This document shows, piece by piece, positions 17,550 to 27,394 of a DNA stretch of 38,645 nucleotides (positions are counted from its first letter, which is position 1; each line of letters starts with the position of its first letter). The notes under the pieces were generated by a model, which was given only the letters and a program-made list of their open reading frames with translations, had not been told where the DNA came from and made no database searches. This DNA comes from Porticoccaceae bacterium (GTDB lineage Bacteria; Pseudomonadota; Gammaproteobacteria; Pseudomonadales; Porticoccaceae), in contig JAQWYJ010000140.1 of the NCBI GenBank assembly GCA_029254005.1, positions 1 to 38,645 of the forward strand. The letters run 5' to 3'. The translations under genes and the position numbers were made by a program.

Positions 17550-18086
17550 TTACTTTTCAGAAGCGGTGTTCGTGAGCTTATTGAGTCGATCTACAACTTT
17601 TGCGGTTAAATTACTCTCAGGATTGGCAATAATCACTGACTCAGCCCTCAAAAGCACAGTTACTTTTTCTTCGGCAACAACTTCAGACAAGGCCTGTTGA
17701 AACGTTGGTGAAAGCTCTTGCATAATTTTTTGCTGGAGTTGCTGTTGTTCACCCTGTATTTTTTGCACGGCTAAATCATAATCCGCTTTAGAGTACGACA
17801 TTTTTTTCTGATGTTCAGCAGACTGCTCTGCAGACCAACCTAATCGCTTAATTTCAGCCTCTTTTGCCATCGCCTGAAGATCTGCTGCGGAACCTTCAGC
17901 TTTAGCCTTAAGCGCCACAAAATCAGCACTTTCCAATGAGGCTTTGACACTATTCTGAGCATAATCAGAAGCAAACATAGCTGACTGTATATCGATTACA
18001 GCTAGTTTTTCCTGCGCACTTACGGCCACAGATAGAGTTCCAAAAATGCCTACCAAAAAAAATACAAACGACTTCAAATTACTCAC
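17550..18086 (-). CDS. skp: OmpH/Skp family periplasmic chaperone
   Basis: Skp holds unfolded outer-membrane proteins in the periplasm on their way to the BAM complex. The 178-residue precursor has a signal peptide (positively charged start, hydrophobic FVFFLVGIFGTLSVAV, cleavage probably after VSA before QEK). An OmpH domain follows with the typical opening KLAVIDIQSAMFAS, long charged helices (about 50-125) expected to form the tentacles, and a C-terminal ALSEVVAEEKVTVLLRAESV. The position between bamA and lpxD is the standard one. Confidence 0.93.
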   Translation of the reverse strand: MSNLKSFVFFLVGIFGTLSVAVSAQEKLAVIDIQSAMFASDYAQNSVKASLESADFVALKAKAEGSAADLQAMAKEAEIKRLGWSAEQSAEHQKKMSYSKADYDLAVQKIQGEQQQLQQKIMQELSPTFQQALSEVVAEEKVTVLLRAESVIIANPESNLTAKVVDRLNKLTNTASEK

Positions 18087-18113
18087 AACACTTCTCCAGA
18101 CTTTAGATTTAAA

Positions 18114-20438
18114 TTAAAATTGATTTCCTAATGAAAACTGAAACACTTCGGTCTCATCAAAATCATCAGAGTTTAGGGGCTTCGCTACACTGAAGGTAAT
18201 GGGTCCAAAACCACTTAACCAAGTAGCACCCAAACCAACAGAATACTTAAGTTCACCATCTTCAGGACTGAAACAATTTACCTCAAGATCATTACATTTG
18301 GTATTAAAAACATTACCTGCATCAAAAAATAGTGCGGATTGAACTGATCGCTGATCTTTCACAAAGGGTAATGGGAAAATAATTTCGGCTCCCAACACTA
18401 TCTGCACATTGCCACCCACTGGCCGCGCACGGCTATAACCCTGAGAAGCACTATTTTGCGGACCTAGAGAATAACGCTTAAACCCTCTCACCGAGCCTAA
18501 ACCACCGCTATAAAAATTCTTAAAGAATGGCATCTGCGTGGTATCACCAAAGCTCTCACCATAAGCAAGATCCGCTTTTAGCTTCATAGTTAACTGATTG
18601 GTTAAACCTCTAAAGTACGTCCCTTTGTACGTTACCTTAAAATACTCCAATCCAGATCCTGGCACAGACACATCTAAGCCTAATCGCTGTGATGTACCCC
18701 GTGTAGCAAAAATACCTCTGTTGAGCGTTGATTTACCCCAGTTGAGATTGGCATTTACCGATTTAAACCAGTTACCATTATCTGTAACAAATTTTTCAAT
18801 CACCGCTGATGTGGTGTAATCACCAAGATCAAGCTCTAGGAATTCGTAGCCCAACCCAAATCCAATGCGTTCGACCTCTGACAACGGATAACTCCAGTTG
18901 ACGCTAGCACCACGGGTATCCTGAGAAAAAGGTTGCAACCTCAACTTGCTATAATCGGTGTCTCTTGCGTAAATGCTGTAGCCCGCACTAACGCCATCAG
19001 TAGTGAAGTAGGGCTCTGTATAACTAAAGTTAAGCGAGCTTTGATAGGTGCTTTTATTTATACCTACGCCAACCTGCTTGCCCGTTCCCAAGAAATTATT
19101 TTCCGTAAGATTAGCGCCAAGCATCAACCCATAACCTTGAGAGTAACCTAAATTTGCCCCTACAGAACCAGAGGGTTGCTCCTCTACAGTGTAAATAACA
19201 TCAATTTGATCATTGGTGGTAGCCACAGGAATATTCTCAACTGCAACTTCTTTGAAGAAACCTACCCGCTCAAGACGGACTTTTGAGAGTTCTATCAATG
19301 CATTGTTTGCCGAGCCACCTTCCATTTGTCGCATTTCTCGACGCAGTACTTCATCTGATGTCTTGGTATTACCACGAAATTCAATACGACGAACGTAGGC
19401 TCGCATTCCCGGTTTTACTAAAAACGTTACTTTCGCAGTTTTAGCATCTTCATCTAACTCAGGATATCCCTCTACTTCAGCAAAGGTGTATCCTTCATTG
19501 CCCAATCTTTTGGTTATGTATTCGCTTGATGTAGTCATGAGTATTTGAGAAAAAATAGCATCTTCTCTCAGTAAAACCAGAGCTCTAGCCTGATTTTCAG
19601 GAATAATTAAATCCCCTGCAAGATCAATTCCACTGATGGTATAGACATCACCTTCATCGATATTGATCGTGATAAATACAGATTCCTTGTCAGGACTTAC
19701 CGATACCTGCGTACTATTGACACTGAAACGCAGATAACCGCGATCTAAATACCAACTTTCTAGCGTTTCAAGATCTCCCGATAGTTTTTCACGAGAATAT
19801 TTATCATCACTAGTAATCCAAGACAACCATCCGGTTTTATTTTGCTCAAATTGCTCAAGTAAATCTTGTTCAGCAAATTGTTTGTTACCAACAATGTTGA
19901 TATGCCGTATTTTGGCAACGTCACCTTCATCAATATTAATATTTACTGAGACGCGATTGCGTGGCAACGTCTTTACTTCGGTTTCCACTAACGCGCCATA
20001 TCTTCCTTGGGATACATACTGACGCTGGAGCTCCTGACCCATACCTTCTAAAATCACTTGGCGAAATATCTGCCCCTCAGCCAAGCCGTTATCTTGCAAT
20101 GCATCCATTAACTGATCAGTTTCAATCGCCTTATTACCTTCGATATTTATCTCAGTAACCGCAGGGCGTTCGACAAGACCCACTACTAAAATGCTGTTCT
20201 CTTGAGCCATAATAACATCGGTAAAATAACCCGTGCGAAATAACGATCGGGTCGCATCTCGAATAGATGCTTCGTCAACAGTATCACCAACACTTATAGG
20301 CAAAGAAGCAAATACAGTACCAGCAGAGACTCGTTGAAGGCCTTCAATACGGATGTCCAACACCTGAAAATCGTCTGCATGAACCATACTTGTAGATGCT
20401 ACAAAAAACAGAATAAACCATGTAATAAGTTGCTTCAT
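18114..20438 (-). CDS. bamA: outer membrane protein assembly factor BamA
   Basis: BamA is the Omp85-family core of the machine that folds beta-barrel proteins into the outer membrane. The 774-residue precursor has a signal peptide ending near MVHA-DDFQV, then five POTRA repeats (about residues 22-420; each with a pattern like I-I-GNK or EFRGNTKTSDEVLRREMRQ). A 16-strand barrel follows with the conserved loop-6 VRGFKRYSLGP. The C-terminal strand ends in phenylalanine (FQFSLGNQF), as required for barrel recognition. It lies between rseP and skp. Confidence 0.98.
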   Translation of the reverse strand: MKQLITWFILFFVASTSMVHADDFQVLDIRIEGLQRVSAGTVFASLPISVGDTVDEASIRDATRSLFRTGYFTDVIMAQENSILVVGLVERPAVTEINIEGNKAIETDQLMDALQDNGLAEGQIFRQVILEGMGQELQRQYVSQGRYGALVETEVKTLPRNRVSVNINIDEGDVAKIRHINIVGNKQFAEQDLLEQFEQNKTGWLSWITSDDKYSREKLSGDLETLESWYLDRGYLRFSVNSTQVSVSPDKESVFITINIDEGDVYTISGIDLAGDLIIPENQARALVLLREDAIFSQILMTTSSEYITKRLGNEGYTFAEVEGYPELDEDAKTAKVTFLVKPGMRAYVRRIEFRGNTKTSDEVLRREMRQMEGGSANNALIELSKVRLERVGFFKEVAVENIPVATTNDQIDVIYTVEEQPSGSVGANLGYSQGYGLMLGANLTENNFLGTGKQVGVGINKSTYQSSLNFSYTEPYFTTDGVSAGYSIYARDTDYSKLRLQPFSQDTRGASVNWSYPLSEVERIGFGLGYEFLELDLGDYTTSAVIEKFVTDNGNWFKSVNANLNWGKSTLNRGIFATRGTSQRLGLDVSVPGSGLEYFKVTYKGTYFRGLTNQLTMKLKADLAYGESFGDTTQMPFFKNFYSGGLGSVRGFKRYSLGPQNSASQGYSRARPVGGNVQIVLGAEIIFPLPFVKDQRSVQSALFFDAGNVFNTKCNDLEVNCFSPEDGELKYSVGLGATWLSGFGPITFSVAKPLNSDDFDETEVFQFSLGNQF

Positions 20439-20476
20439 TAAAACTTCTTACCCCAGTATAAATATCAAAAGATAAC

Positions 20477-21853
20477 TCAAAATGAACGCATGAGATCGTT
20501 AAATGTAGCAACAATCATCAAACTCATCAGAACAGTCAAACCCGCCTTGTAACTAACTATTTGGACCCCCTCAGATACAGGCGAGCCCTTTAATAATTCA
20601 ATAATGATGAATACCAAATGGCCGCCGTCTAAGACTGGAATTGGCAGAAGATTCATCACGCCGAGCATTATACTCAGAATGGCGACAAAGCGAATAAAAT
20701 TATCCAGTCCTGACTTCGCTGTGTCACCAGCAACTTTAGCGATCGTGATCGGCCCACTTAGATTTTTCGGGCTTAACTCACCCATAATAAGCTTACCGAT
20801 AGACTTAACAATCGACACACTAGTGTCCACCACTTCCATAAATGCTCTGGAAACAGCCTCTAGAGGACCATAAGATACGATTCGAATGTTTTCCTTGGCA
20901 TATCTGACTGCAGAGGAAAGCTGTATACCTAACCGACCAATATTTTCACCTTCAATAAGCTCAGGATTGGGCGTAACGACGATGTCAAGATCGGCCCATC
21001 TTTGGTCAGCACTCTGCCGTTTAACTCCAAGTTTTAGCTGCCTCCCTGGGCTGCCAGATATACCGTTCATAAATTGTTGCACAGATTCAAGCTTTTGGTC
21101 ATCTATTGATACTAATCGATCGCCGGCCAGCAGACCATCGCGCTCGCCGGCCTTGCCAGCCACCACAGCAGCAATCGTCAAGGTCTCAAGTTCCACAGAC
21201 GGAGATAAACCCAACTCTTGCATAAGCATAGGCACCTCTTTGTCAGATAACCAACTAGTAACAGGTATACTCAGTTGGTAACGGATATCACTATCTGGAT
21301 AGATTACTGAAAAAGGGATACTGCCTGTTGTTCCAACATAGTCAAACAGTTTTTTTGATAGTTCTGACCATGTTTCTACTGGGTTGTTGTCAAGCTCAAC
21401 AATTGTCATATCGACTTCAAAACCTGATTGCTCGGCTGGAGAGCCTGCTTTAACATCACCGATAACCGGAGCTAAACCACTCTCACCACCTAAAAATATC
21501 ATCCAAAAAATCACTCCAGCCAACAAAAAGTTGGCCATGGGACCGGCGATGATAATGGCCATACGCTGCCATGGCGTTTTCTGCGTAAACGCACGAGGAA
21601 GATCTACACTGTTAACCTTATCAGTCCGCTCATCGAGCATCTTCACATAACCTCCAAGAGGTAATACAGCCAACACAAATTCGGTTCCATACTTGTCATG
21701 CCAGCTAAAAATGGTTTTTCCAAAACCAATTGAGAAGGTTTCTACTTTGACACCACAGCGCCTGGCAACCCAAAAATGACCAAATTCGTGAAACGTCACC
21801 AAACTGCCAAGAGCAACAAACGTATAAAAAAGTGTCAAAGCAATATCAATCAT
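20477..21853 (-). CDS. rseP: RIP zinc metalloprotease RseP
   Basis: RseP is the inner-membrane site-2 protease that cuts the anti-sigma factor RseA after DegS in the envelope stress response, and clears signal-peptide remnants. The zinc motif HEFGH is at residues 22-26, followed by the GGYVKMLDE membrane-reentrant region. Two tandem PDZ domains lie at roughly 115-310. The C-terminal metal-binding motif is NLLPIPVLDGGHL. The 458-residue length is normal. Its ATG directly follows the dxr stop (TAAATG), so the two are likely coupled. Confidence 0.97.
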   Translation of the reverse strand: MIDIALTLFYTFVALGSLVTFHEFGHFWVARRCGVKVETFSIGFGKTIFSWHDKYGTEFVLAVLPLGGYVKMLDERTDKVNSVDLPRAFTQKTPWQRMAIIIAGPMANFLLAGVIFWMIFLGGESGLAPVIGDVKAGSPAEQSGFEVDMTIVELDNNPVETWSELSKKLFDYVGTTGSIPFSVIYPDSDIRYQLSIPVTSWLSDKEVPMLMQELGLSPSVELETLTIAAVVAGKAGERDGLLAGDRLVSIDDQKLESVQQFMNGISGSPGRQLKLGVKRQSADQRWADLDIVVTPNPELIEGENIGRLGIQLSSAVRYAKENIRIVSYGPLEAVSRAFMEVVDTSVSIVKSIGKLIMGELSPKNLSGPITIAKVAGDTAKSGLDNFIRFVAILSIMLGVMNLLPIPVLDGGHLVFIIIELLKGSPVSEGVQIVSYKAGLTVLMSLMIVATFNDLMRSF

Positions 21854-23029
21854 TTACCGTTCGATCCTAGAAATATAAGTGGCTGATGCCCGCCGCGCTT
21901 CAATGTCTGTCTCTTGGACTAGTTCAAGCGAATCTGGTTCAGTAAAATTAAAATTAAACATAGATTCTTTTACAACCTCAGCAATTTGAGTAAATTCAAT
22001 ACGCCGCTGTAAAAAAGCCTCAACTGCAACCTCGTTCGCCGCATTCAATACTGCAGGGGCATTTTGTCCAACCCGAGCAGCCTCTAACGCTAGCACTAAA
22101 CACGGGAAATTAACTAAATCTGGTGCCTCAAAATCTAATCTTGCGACATCAATCAAATTCAAATTTTCAACCCCAGAAGCTATCCTCTCGGGCCATGCTA
22201 ATGCGTGGGCTATCGGTGTTCGCATGTCTGGATGGCCCATCTGTGCGAGCACCGAGCCGTCTACGTACTGTACTAGAGAGTGAACCACACTTTGAGGATG
22301 TATCACTATGTCAATTTGCACCGGGTTGACGTCAAAAAGCCAACAGGCCTCTATTAACTCCAACCCTTTATTCATCATACTGGCAGAATCCACAGATATT
22401 TTGTTACCCATACTCCAATTTGGATGTGCGCAGGCCTGTTCTGGCGTTACCTTTTTCATATCCGCTAGGGTTAAACCCTTAAATGGCCCACCTGATGCAG
22501 AAAGCAAAATTTTATCCACTCCCGCTACCGACAAACTCTTGTTTATCGGTAAGCATTGGAATATCGCATTGTGCTCGCTATCAATAGGCAATAAGGTTGC
22601 AGAGGAAGACCTTAAGGCCTGATTAAAAACCTGTCCCGCCATCACTAACGACTCTTTATTAGCAAGCAGTACTTTTTTATCTGCTTTTACCGCACTCAAT
22701 GTAGGTAGTAATCCTGCGGCGCCCACAATAGCAGCCATCACAATATCAACATCAGAATCTTCACTAACAGCACAAAGAGCGTCCATCCCAAAAATTACTC
22801 TGGTTGCGGTTCTTGTGGCCGCCAACATACCCTTCAAAATCTCTGCTGACGACGCATCCATGACTACTGCATACTTAGGCTGAAACTTTTGGCACTGCGC
22901 AGCAAGAGTCTCTAACTTGGACTTCCCAGTTAACGCAAAAACTTCATATTTTTTCAAATGCCTTGACACGACATCCAATGTGCTGACACCCACAGATCCC
23001 GTAGCGCCAAGAATTGTTATACGCTGCAT
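21854..23029 (-). CDS. dxr: 1-deoxy-D-xylulose-5-phosphate reductoisomerase
   Basis: Dxr (IspC) makes 2-C-methyl-D-erythritol 4-phosphate, the committed step of the MEP isoprenoid pathway. It has the NADPH-binding GATGSVG at 8-14. The metal and substrate site lies in [15 protein letters not shown], followed by LSASGGPF and [21 protein letters not shown]. The 391-residue length is normal. It sits 3 nt after cdsA. Isoprenoid synthesis here would feed undecaprenyl phosphate, but the expected uppS is not in this cluster. Confidence 0.98.
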   Translation of the reverse strand: MQRITILGATGSVGVSTLDVVSRHLKKYEVFALTGKSKLETLAAQCQKFQPKYAVVMDASSAEILKGMLAATRTATRVIFGMDALCAVSEDSDVDIVMAAIVGAAGLLPTLSAVKADKKVLLANKESLVMAGQVFNQALRSSSATLLPIDSEHNAIFQCLPINKSLSVAGVDKILLSASGGPFKGLTLADMKKVTPEQACAHPNWSMGNKISVDSASMMNKGLELIEACWLFDVNPVQIDIVIHPQSVVHSLVQYVDGSVLAQMGHPDMRTPIAHALAWPERIASGVENLNLIDVARLDFEAPDLVNFPCLVLALEAARVGQNAPAVLNAANEVAVEAFLQRRIEFTQIAEVVKESMFNFNFTEPDSLELVQETDIEARRASATYISRIER

Positions 23030-23032
23030 TGG

Positions 23033-23860
23033 TTACACGACCCCAGAAATAGGCAATAAGACCGTGTATATAGGTAGTGCCGCCATAACACCATCAACTC
23101 GATCTAACACGCCACCATGACCAGGAAGTAAGTTTCCACTGTCTTTCACACCACTGTGGCGCTTTATCATACTTTCAAAAAGATCGCCCAAAACAGAAAA
23201 AAGAGCAACTGCGAAAATACATCCGATAGTTAGAGCAGTGAGCTTTTCAGGTAATAGTAGGAACAAACTGCCAATCAAAGCGGACTGAAACAAAATACCA
23301 CCAAAGAATCCTTCCCAAGTCTTACCGGGACTGACCGAAGCCGCTAACTTATGCTTACCAAATAGCTTTCCTATGATAAATCCACCGACGTCGGCTAAGA
23401 CAACAATAAGAATACCAAGTAATAGCAGCAGTTTGCCATTTGAGTACAATAGAACTGTCGTTACAGATACCCAAGTAGCATTTAGCAGTACGATCCCAAG
23501 CATCGATAATACTGGGGTTGGCGACCAAAGAATGGCACTAGATGGATAACCCTGAACCCACAAAAACATAACCATCCATAAGCCAACAACCCCTAATAGC
23601 AGTGTTTGAGCTCGTTCAAACAAGAATTGCTCTGGTAGCCCTAACCAGAATGCCGATCCAATCAGAGAAAAGAACAACCAAAAGAGAAATAAAAGTTTAG
23701 TTTTCAGTGTTTTGACGTTGAGCAATGAAGTCCATTCCCAACCAGCAAGCAAAATCACTAGGACAATAGCGAGAGAAAAAATCAAAGGCGCGGCATAAAA
23801 TAGGGTTACTACAAACCCTGCCGCCATAAGGATCGCTGTTATTATTCGTTGTTTAAGCAT
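23033..23860 (-). CDS. cdsA: phosphatidate cytidylyltransferase
   Basis: CdsA makes CDP-diacylglycerol from phosphatidate and CTP at the inner membrane, feeding all phospholipid head groups. The 275-residue protein has about eight membrane segments. Its C-terminal signature SMIKRHSGVKDSGNLLPG followed by HGGVLDRVD is the CDS family pattern. VSPGKTWEGFFGG is also typical. In related genomes uppS directly precedes it; here a 136-nt non-coding gap separates it from frr. Confidence 0.97.
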   Translation of the reverse strand: MLKQRIITAILMAAGFVVTLFYAAPLIFSLAIVLVILLAGWEWTSLLNVKTLKTKLLFLFWLFFSLIGSAFWLGLPEQFLFERAQTLLLGVVGLWMVMFLWVQGYPSSAILWSPTPVLSMLGIVLLNATWVSVTTVLLYSNGKLLLLLGILIVVLADVGGFIIGKLFGKHKLAASVSPGKTWEGFFGGILFQSALIGSLFLLLPEKLTALTIGCIFAVALFSVLGDLFESMIKRHSGVKDSGNLLPGHGGVLDRVDGVMAALPIYTVLLPISGVV

Positions 23861-23996
23861 TATTATTTTTCAGTATCATTATGTCGCCTAGTTCCCTAAG
23901 AACACCCCACACCCACGAAGAATCAGCTTACAAATTCCATTATTGAGACTCAAGATACATTAACTACAGAAATTACTCTCTGGTATTTTTATATAA

Positions 23997-24554
23997 CTAA
24001 AATTCCATCAGGTCCTTTTCTTTGGCAACTAAAGACTCATCGACTTGAGCAACAAATTTATCGGTAATTTTTTGGATATCATCCTGAGCTTTACGCTCTT
24101 CATCTTCACTTATAGCTTTTTCTTTGAGCAGGTCTTTTACATCAGACAGCACATCGCGGCGAACATTTCGAATTGATACTCTTGAGTTCTCTGCCTCTGC
24201 CTTGGCTTGCTTACCATAGGTCTTCCTAGTTTCCTCAGTCAAAGCAGGAAGTGGAATTCTAATAACGGTACCCGCAGTGGACGGATTTAATCCTAGATCA
24301 GACTTCATAATTGCTTTCTCTATCTCAGGCACTAAAGAGCGCTCCCAAGGTGTTACAGAAAGAGTCCTTGCGTCCTCAACGGTGATTGACGCAGCCTGAG
24401 ATAATGGCGTGTCAACACCATAATAATCAACCGAAATACCATTAAGTAGACTTGCATGAGCTCTGCCAGTGCGAATTTTATTAAATGCTTTGGCTAGAGC
24501 TTCAAGGGATTTAGTCATGCGGGCTTGCGCATCAACCTTAAGATCATCGATCAT
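23997..24554 (-). CDS. frr: ribosome recycling factor
   Basis: RRF, with EF-G, splits post-termination ribosomes. The 185-residue protein matches the family length and begins with the helix [20 protein letters not shown]. Diagnostic segments are [47 protein letters not shown] and [20 protein letters not shown]. It follows pyrH by 10 nt, the usual translation-related arrangement. Confidence 0.98.
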   Translation of the reverse strand: MIDDLKVDAQARMTKSLEALAKAFNKIRTGRAHASLLNGISVDYYGVDTPLSQAASITVEDARTLSVTPWERSLVPEIEKAIMKSDLGLNPSTAGTVIRIPLPALTEETRKTYGKQAKAEAENSRVSIRNVRRDVLSDVKDLLKEKAISEDEERKAQDDIQKITDKFVAQVDESLVAKEKDLMEF

Positions 24555-24564
24555 ACTTTTTCTC

Positions 24565-25296
24565 TCAATTTTCTTCTATTAGGGTGCCTTCACTGCCGCC
24601 GACAACTAGGTTTAAAAGAGCACCCTGTTTTGACATACGGAACACACGAAGAGGCATTTGGTGTTCACGACACAGACAAATCGCCGTAAGGTCCATAACC
24701 CCCAGCTTTTTATCCAGAACCTCATCATAGGTAAGGTGGGAATATAATTCGGCGTCCGGGTGGGTAATAGGATCAGCTGAATAGACGCCGTCCACCTTTG
24801 TAGCCTTTAATACAACGTCAGCGTCAATCTCAATCCCTCTTAGGCAGGCAGCAGAGTCAGTTGTGAAAAACGGGTTTCCAGTTCCGGCAGCAAAAATGAC
24901 CACGTCTCCGTCTTTTAAATATCGTATAGCTCTGCGCCTATCATAATGCTCTACCACTCCGCTCATGGGGATCGATGACATTACCTGAGAAGAAATATTA
25001 GTTCGCTCAAGAGCATCACGCATGGCCAGTGCATTCATAACCGTCGCTAGCATGCCCATATGATCTCCAGTCACCCGGTCCATACCAGCAGCATTGAGGG
25101 CGGCACCACGGAAGAGGTTACCACCACCAATGACGAGCCCAACCTGGACACCAATGCCTACCAATTGACCAATCTCAAGGGCCATACGATCCAAGACTTT
25201 AGGGTCAATACCAAACCCTTCAGATCCCATTAGCTCTTCACCGCTAAGCTTTAGCAGGATTCGCTTGTACTCTTTTTGCTTTACAGACCCTGGCAT
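24565..25296 (-). CDS. pyrH: UMP kinase
   Basis: PyrH phosphorylates UMP to UDP; bacterial enzymes are hexamers of the amino acid kinase fold, activated by GTP and inhibited by UTP. The 243-residue protein carries [44 protein letters not shown] and [19 protein letters not shown], all characteristic. It lies 15 nt after tsf and 10 nt before frr. Confidence 0.98.
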   Translation of the reverse strand: MPGSVKQKEYKRILLKLSGEELMGSEGFGIDPKVLDRMALEIGQLVGIGVQVGLVIGGGNLFRGAALNAAGMDRVTGDHMGMLATVMNALAMRDALERTNISSQVMSSIPMSGVVEHYDRRRAIRYLKDGDVVIFAAGTGNPFFTTDSAACLRGIEIDADVVLKATKVDGVYSADPITHPDAELYSHLTYDEVLDKKLGVMDLTAICLCREHQMPLRVFRMSKQGALLNLVVGGSEGTLIEEN

Positions 25297-25311
25297 CTAA
25301 TTTCCTCAATG

Positions 25312-26172
25312 TTAACTTGCGTCTTTTACCTGAGCAGCAACCTCAGCGGCAAAATCAACTTCTTCAACTTCAATCCCCTCACCAACTTCGAAGCGAACAA
25401 ATGACGTAATCTCAGCACCAGCCGCTTTTAACAGTTTGCCTACGGTTGTATCTGGATCTTTAACAAAAGGCTGATCCACCAAGCTACTTTCTTTCAAAAA
25501 TTTGTTAACACGCCCTATGATCATTTTTTCAATAATTTCTTCAGGCTTACCACTCTCTCTTGCTTGGGCAGCATAAATTTCTTTCTCTGCCGCAACTACG
25601 TCAGCTGGCATCTGATCTGAGCTAATTACCGCAGGATTAACTGCCGCAATGTGCATAGCTACATCTTTGGCAAGATCTTCGCTTCCGCCGTTAAGACCAA
25701 CTATAACAGCAATTCGATTATTACTATGAACATATCCACCAACAATATCTTCCTGAACACTAGAAACTCGTCTTGGCGAAATATTTTCACCAATTTTTTG
25801 GACTAGCGCTTCTCTAGCGGACTCTAGATCACCAGCCATCAATGCAGCCATATCGGTTTCGCGAGATACATAAGCTGCATCAACAACAGACTTAACAAAA
25901 CCCTGAAAGCCTTCATCTCGAGCAACAAAGTCGGTCTCGCTATTGATTTCGGCGATGACACCAAAGCCGTTTTCAACTTTCAAGGCCACAAGACCATCTG
26001 CTGCGGTACGACCAGCTTTTTTAGCTGCTTTCATGCCACTTGATTTACGTAATTCTTCAATCGCTTTATCGATATCTCCGCCTGCAGCTACAAGCGCCCT
26101 CTTACACTCCATCATACCAAGGCCCGTGCGCTCTCGAAGGTCCTTAACTAACGCTGATGTTACCTGTGACAT
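25312..26172 (-). CDS. tsf: translation elongation factor Ts
   Basis: EF-Ts is the nucleotide exchange factor for EF-Tu. The product begins MSQVTSALVKDLRERTGLG. It contains the UBA-like GMMECKRALVAAGGDIDKAI and the EF-Tu contact motif ETDFVARD; the C-terminal module follows (SLVDQPFVKDPDTTVGKLL). I set the start at the ATG at 26172 because AGAGGA lies 5 nt upstream and this is the family start; the frame is open further upstream to 26220, through the hairpin after rpsB. It follows rpsB as in nearly all bacteria. Confidence 0.98.
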   Translation of the reverse strand: MSQVTSALVKDLRERTGLGMMECKRALVAAGGDIDKAIEELRKSSGMKAAKKAGRTAADGLVALKVENGFGVIAEINSETDFVARDEGFQGFVKSVVDAAYVSRETDMAALMAGDLESAREALVQKIGENISPRRVSSVQEDIVGGYVHSNNRIAVIVGLNGGSEDLAKDVAMHIAAVNPAVISSDQMPADVVAAEKEIYAAQARESGKPEEIIEKMIIGRVNKFLKESSLVDQPFVKDPDTTVGKLLKAAGAEITSFVRFEVGEGIEVEEVDFAAEVAAQVKDAS

Positions 26173-26207
26173 CACTATCCTCTCTAAATCAAAATTTCGT
26201 TTAAAAT

Positions 26208-26232
26208 AAAGGGGGCACAAACCCCCTTTTTT
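26208..26232. terminator. hairpin between rpsB and tsf (attenuator/partial terminator)
   Basis: AAAGGGGG (26208-26215) and CCCCCTTT (26222-26229) form a perfect 8-bp stem with a 6-nt loop. In the operon direction (minus) it is followed by TTTATTTT, a fair U-tract, and it sits in the rpsB-tsf gap, 36 nt before the tsf start. An attenuator here would set the ratio of S2 to EF-Ts. On the plus strand the T-run is stronger, but no plus-strand gene ends there. Confidence 0.6.
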
Positions 26233-26252
26233 GTGTTCCTGTTCGATTAACT

Positions 26253-27050
26253 CTACTGAGCAATCTCTGCTTCGGAAACAGCTTCAACAGTTGCTGGCTC
26301 GACCACGGGCTCTGCAACCACATCTTCAGCTACTTCAACAAATTCATCTTTGTTGTTAATTGTTGCCGACTGCGCTTTGCCTTCAAGCACCGCATCTGCA
26401 ATGGAGGCAGCATAGAGCTTAATCGCTCTAATCGAGTCATCATTGCCCGGGATAATATAGTCAACGCCATCAGGATTACTATTTGAATCAACGATGCCAA
26501 CGACCGGAATACCCAACTTGTTCGCTTCATTGATAGCAATGCGCTCATGGTCAACATCGACAACAAACAGGATGTCAGGCAGTCCATTCATATCCTTAAT
26601 GCCACCTATAGAATTTTCCAACTTTTCTTTGGTCCTAGTACGCGTCAACACTTCTTTTTTACCGAGTTTGTCAAAAGTACCATTACTCTCCTGCGCTTCA
26701 AGATCTCTGAAACGACGGATCGAGGCTCTGATAGTTTTGTAGTTGGTCAACATACCACCCAACCAACGGTGACTGACGTATGGCATAGCACAACGTTCTG
26801 CCTGCTCTTTAATAATTTTTTGCGCTGCACGCTTGGTGCCGACAAATAAAATCTGATTTCCTTTGGCCGCTTCAACCCGCAAAATTTCTAGCGCTTCGTT
26901 AAAGGCCGGCACAGTGTGCTCAAGGTTAATGACATGTACTTTGTTTCTTGAACCAAAAATATACTGGCTCATCTTGGGATTCCAGAAGCGAGTTTGGTGG
27001 CCAAAGTGCACACCAGCTTGCAACATATCGCGCATACTGACAATAGACAT
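26253..27050 (-). CDS. rpsB: 30S ribosomal protein S2
   Basis: S2 is a late-assembling 30S protein. The 265-residue protein begins [19 protein letters not shown] and contains [27 protein letters not shown] and [20 protein letters not shown], all diagnostic. About 35 residues after the conserved domain form an acidic, alanine/valine/glutamate-rich tail ([18 protein letters not shown]), a common variable feature. The start at 27050 has AAGGA about 7 nt upstream. Confidence 0.98.
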   Translation of the reverse strand: MSIVSMRDMLQAGVHFGHQTRFWNPKMSQYIFGSRNKVHVINLEHTVPAFNEALEILRVEAAKGNQILFVGTKRAAQKIIKEQAERCAMPYVSHRWLGGMLTNYKTIRASIRRFRDLEAQESNGTFDKLGKKEVLTRTRTKEKLENSIGGIKDMNGLPDILFVVDVDHERIAINEANKLGIPVVGIVDSNSNPDGVDYIIPGNDDSIRAIKLYAASIADAVLEGKAQSATINNKDEFVEVAEDVVAEPVVEPATVEAVSEAEIAQ

Positions 27051-27205
27051 AATTTTTTCCTTTTGGGGTTAAGCCTCCACATTCCCCAAAGATAAACCCA
27101 GCAAGCACTAAAAAGCGTCGCAAGGCACCCATACCTTCGTGTCGGAATGTGTGTGTCGTTTAAGTAACTTTTAAATGCCGCGAGAGTATTCTCACAACGG
27201 CGCGC
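27051..27205 (-). promoter_or_regulatory. rpsB 5' leader, candidate S2-responsive (t44/tff-like) element
   Basis: A long transcribed leader precedes rpsB. It contains a perfect 7-bp stem TTTGGGG/CCCCAAA (27090-27084 with 27068-27062 on the minus strand) around a 15-nt loop holding GGAGGC, just upstream of the AAGGA ribosome-binding site. A smaller hairpin (GAGA-ATAC-TCTC) lies near its 5' end. In gammaproteobacteria the map-rpsB gap is known to encode the t44/tff RNA, which is the rpsB leader; assignment here rests on position and hairpin, not a covariance search. Confidence 0.5.
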
Positions 27206-27234
27206 TTTATACCATACCGGATGCTTCAGATAAA
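27206..27234 (-). promoter_or_regulatory. promoter of the rpsB operon
   Basis: On the minus strand TATAAA (27211-27206) is followed by a GC-rich discriminator GCGCGCC, typical of stringently controlled ribosomal promoters. A weak -35 (TTATCT at 16 nt or TTTATC at 17 nt, 27234-27228) precedes it. The remaining part of the 344-nt gap up to map shows only a possible TACAAT (27358-27363) for map, without a clear -35. Confidence 0.5.
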
Positions 27235-27394
27235 GAGAATTAGTAGTAGAAAGCTAAAATACCAATAAATAGCATCATCATCATCGGCAAGGCATGTTTT
27301 AGCCCAAACTGGGCAACAAAATTTGGCCCAAGACTCCCGCATTTCTATTTAGCAGAGTACAATATCAAAATTAGGCACACGCTGGAGCATTAAC

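Noticed and set aside
20886-21281. 131-residue serine/proline-rich open frame on the plus strand
   Set aside because: Antisense to rseP PDZ region; low-complexity composition typical of reverse-strand frames.
23861-23996. Degraded uppS remnant between frr and cdsA
   Set aside because: None of the three minus-strand frames shows UppS-like residues; stops occur within about a dozen codons.
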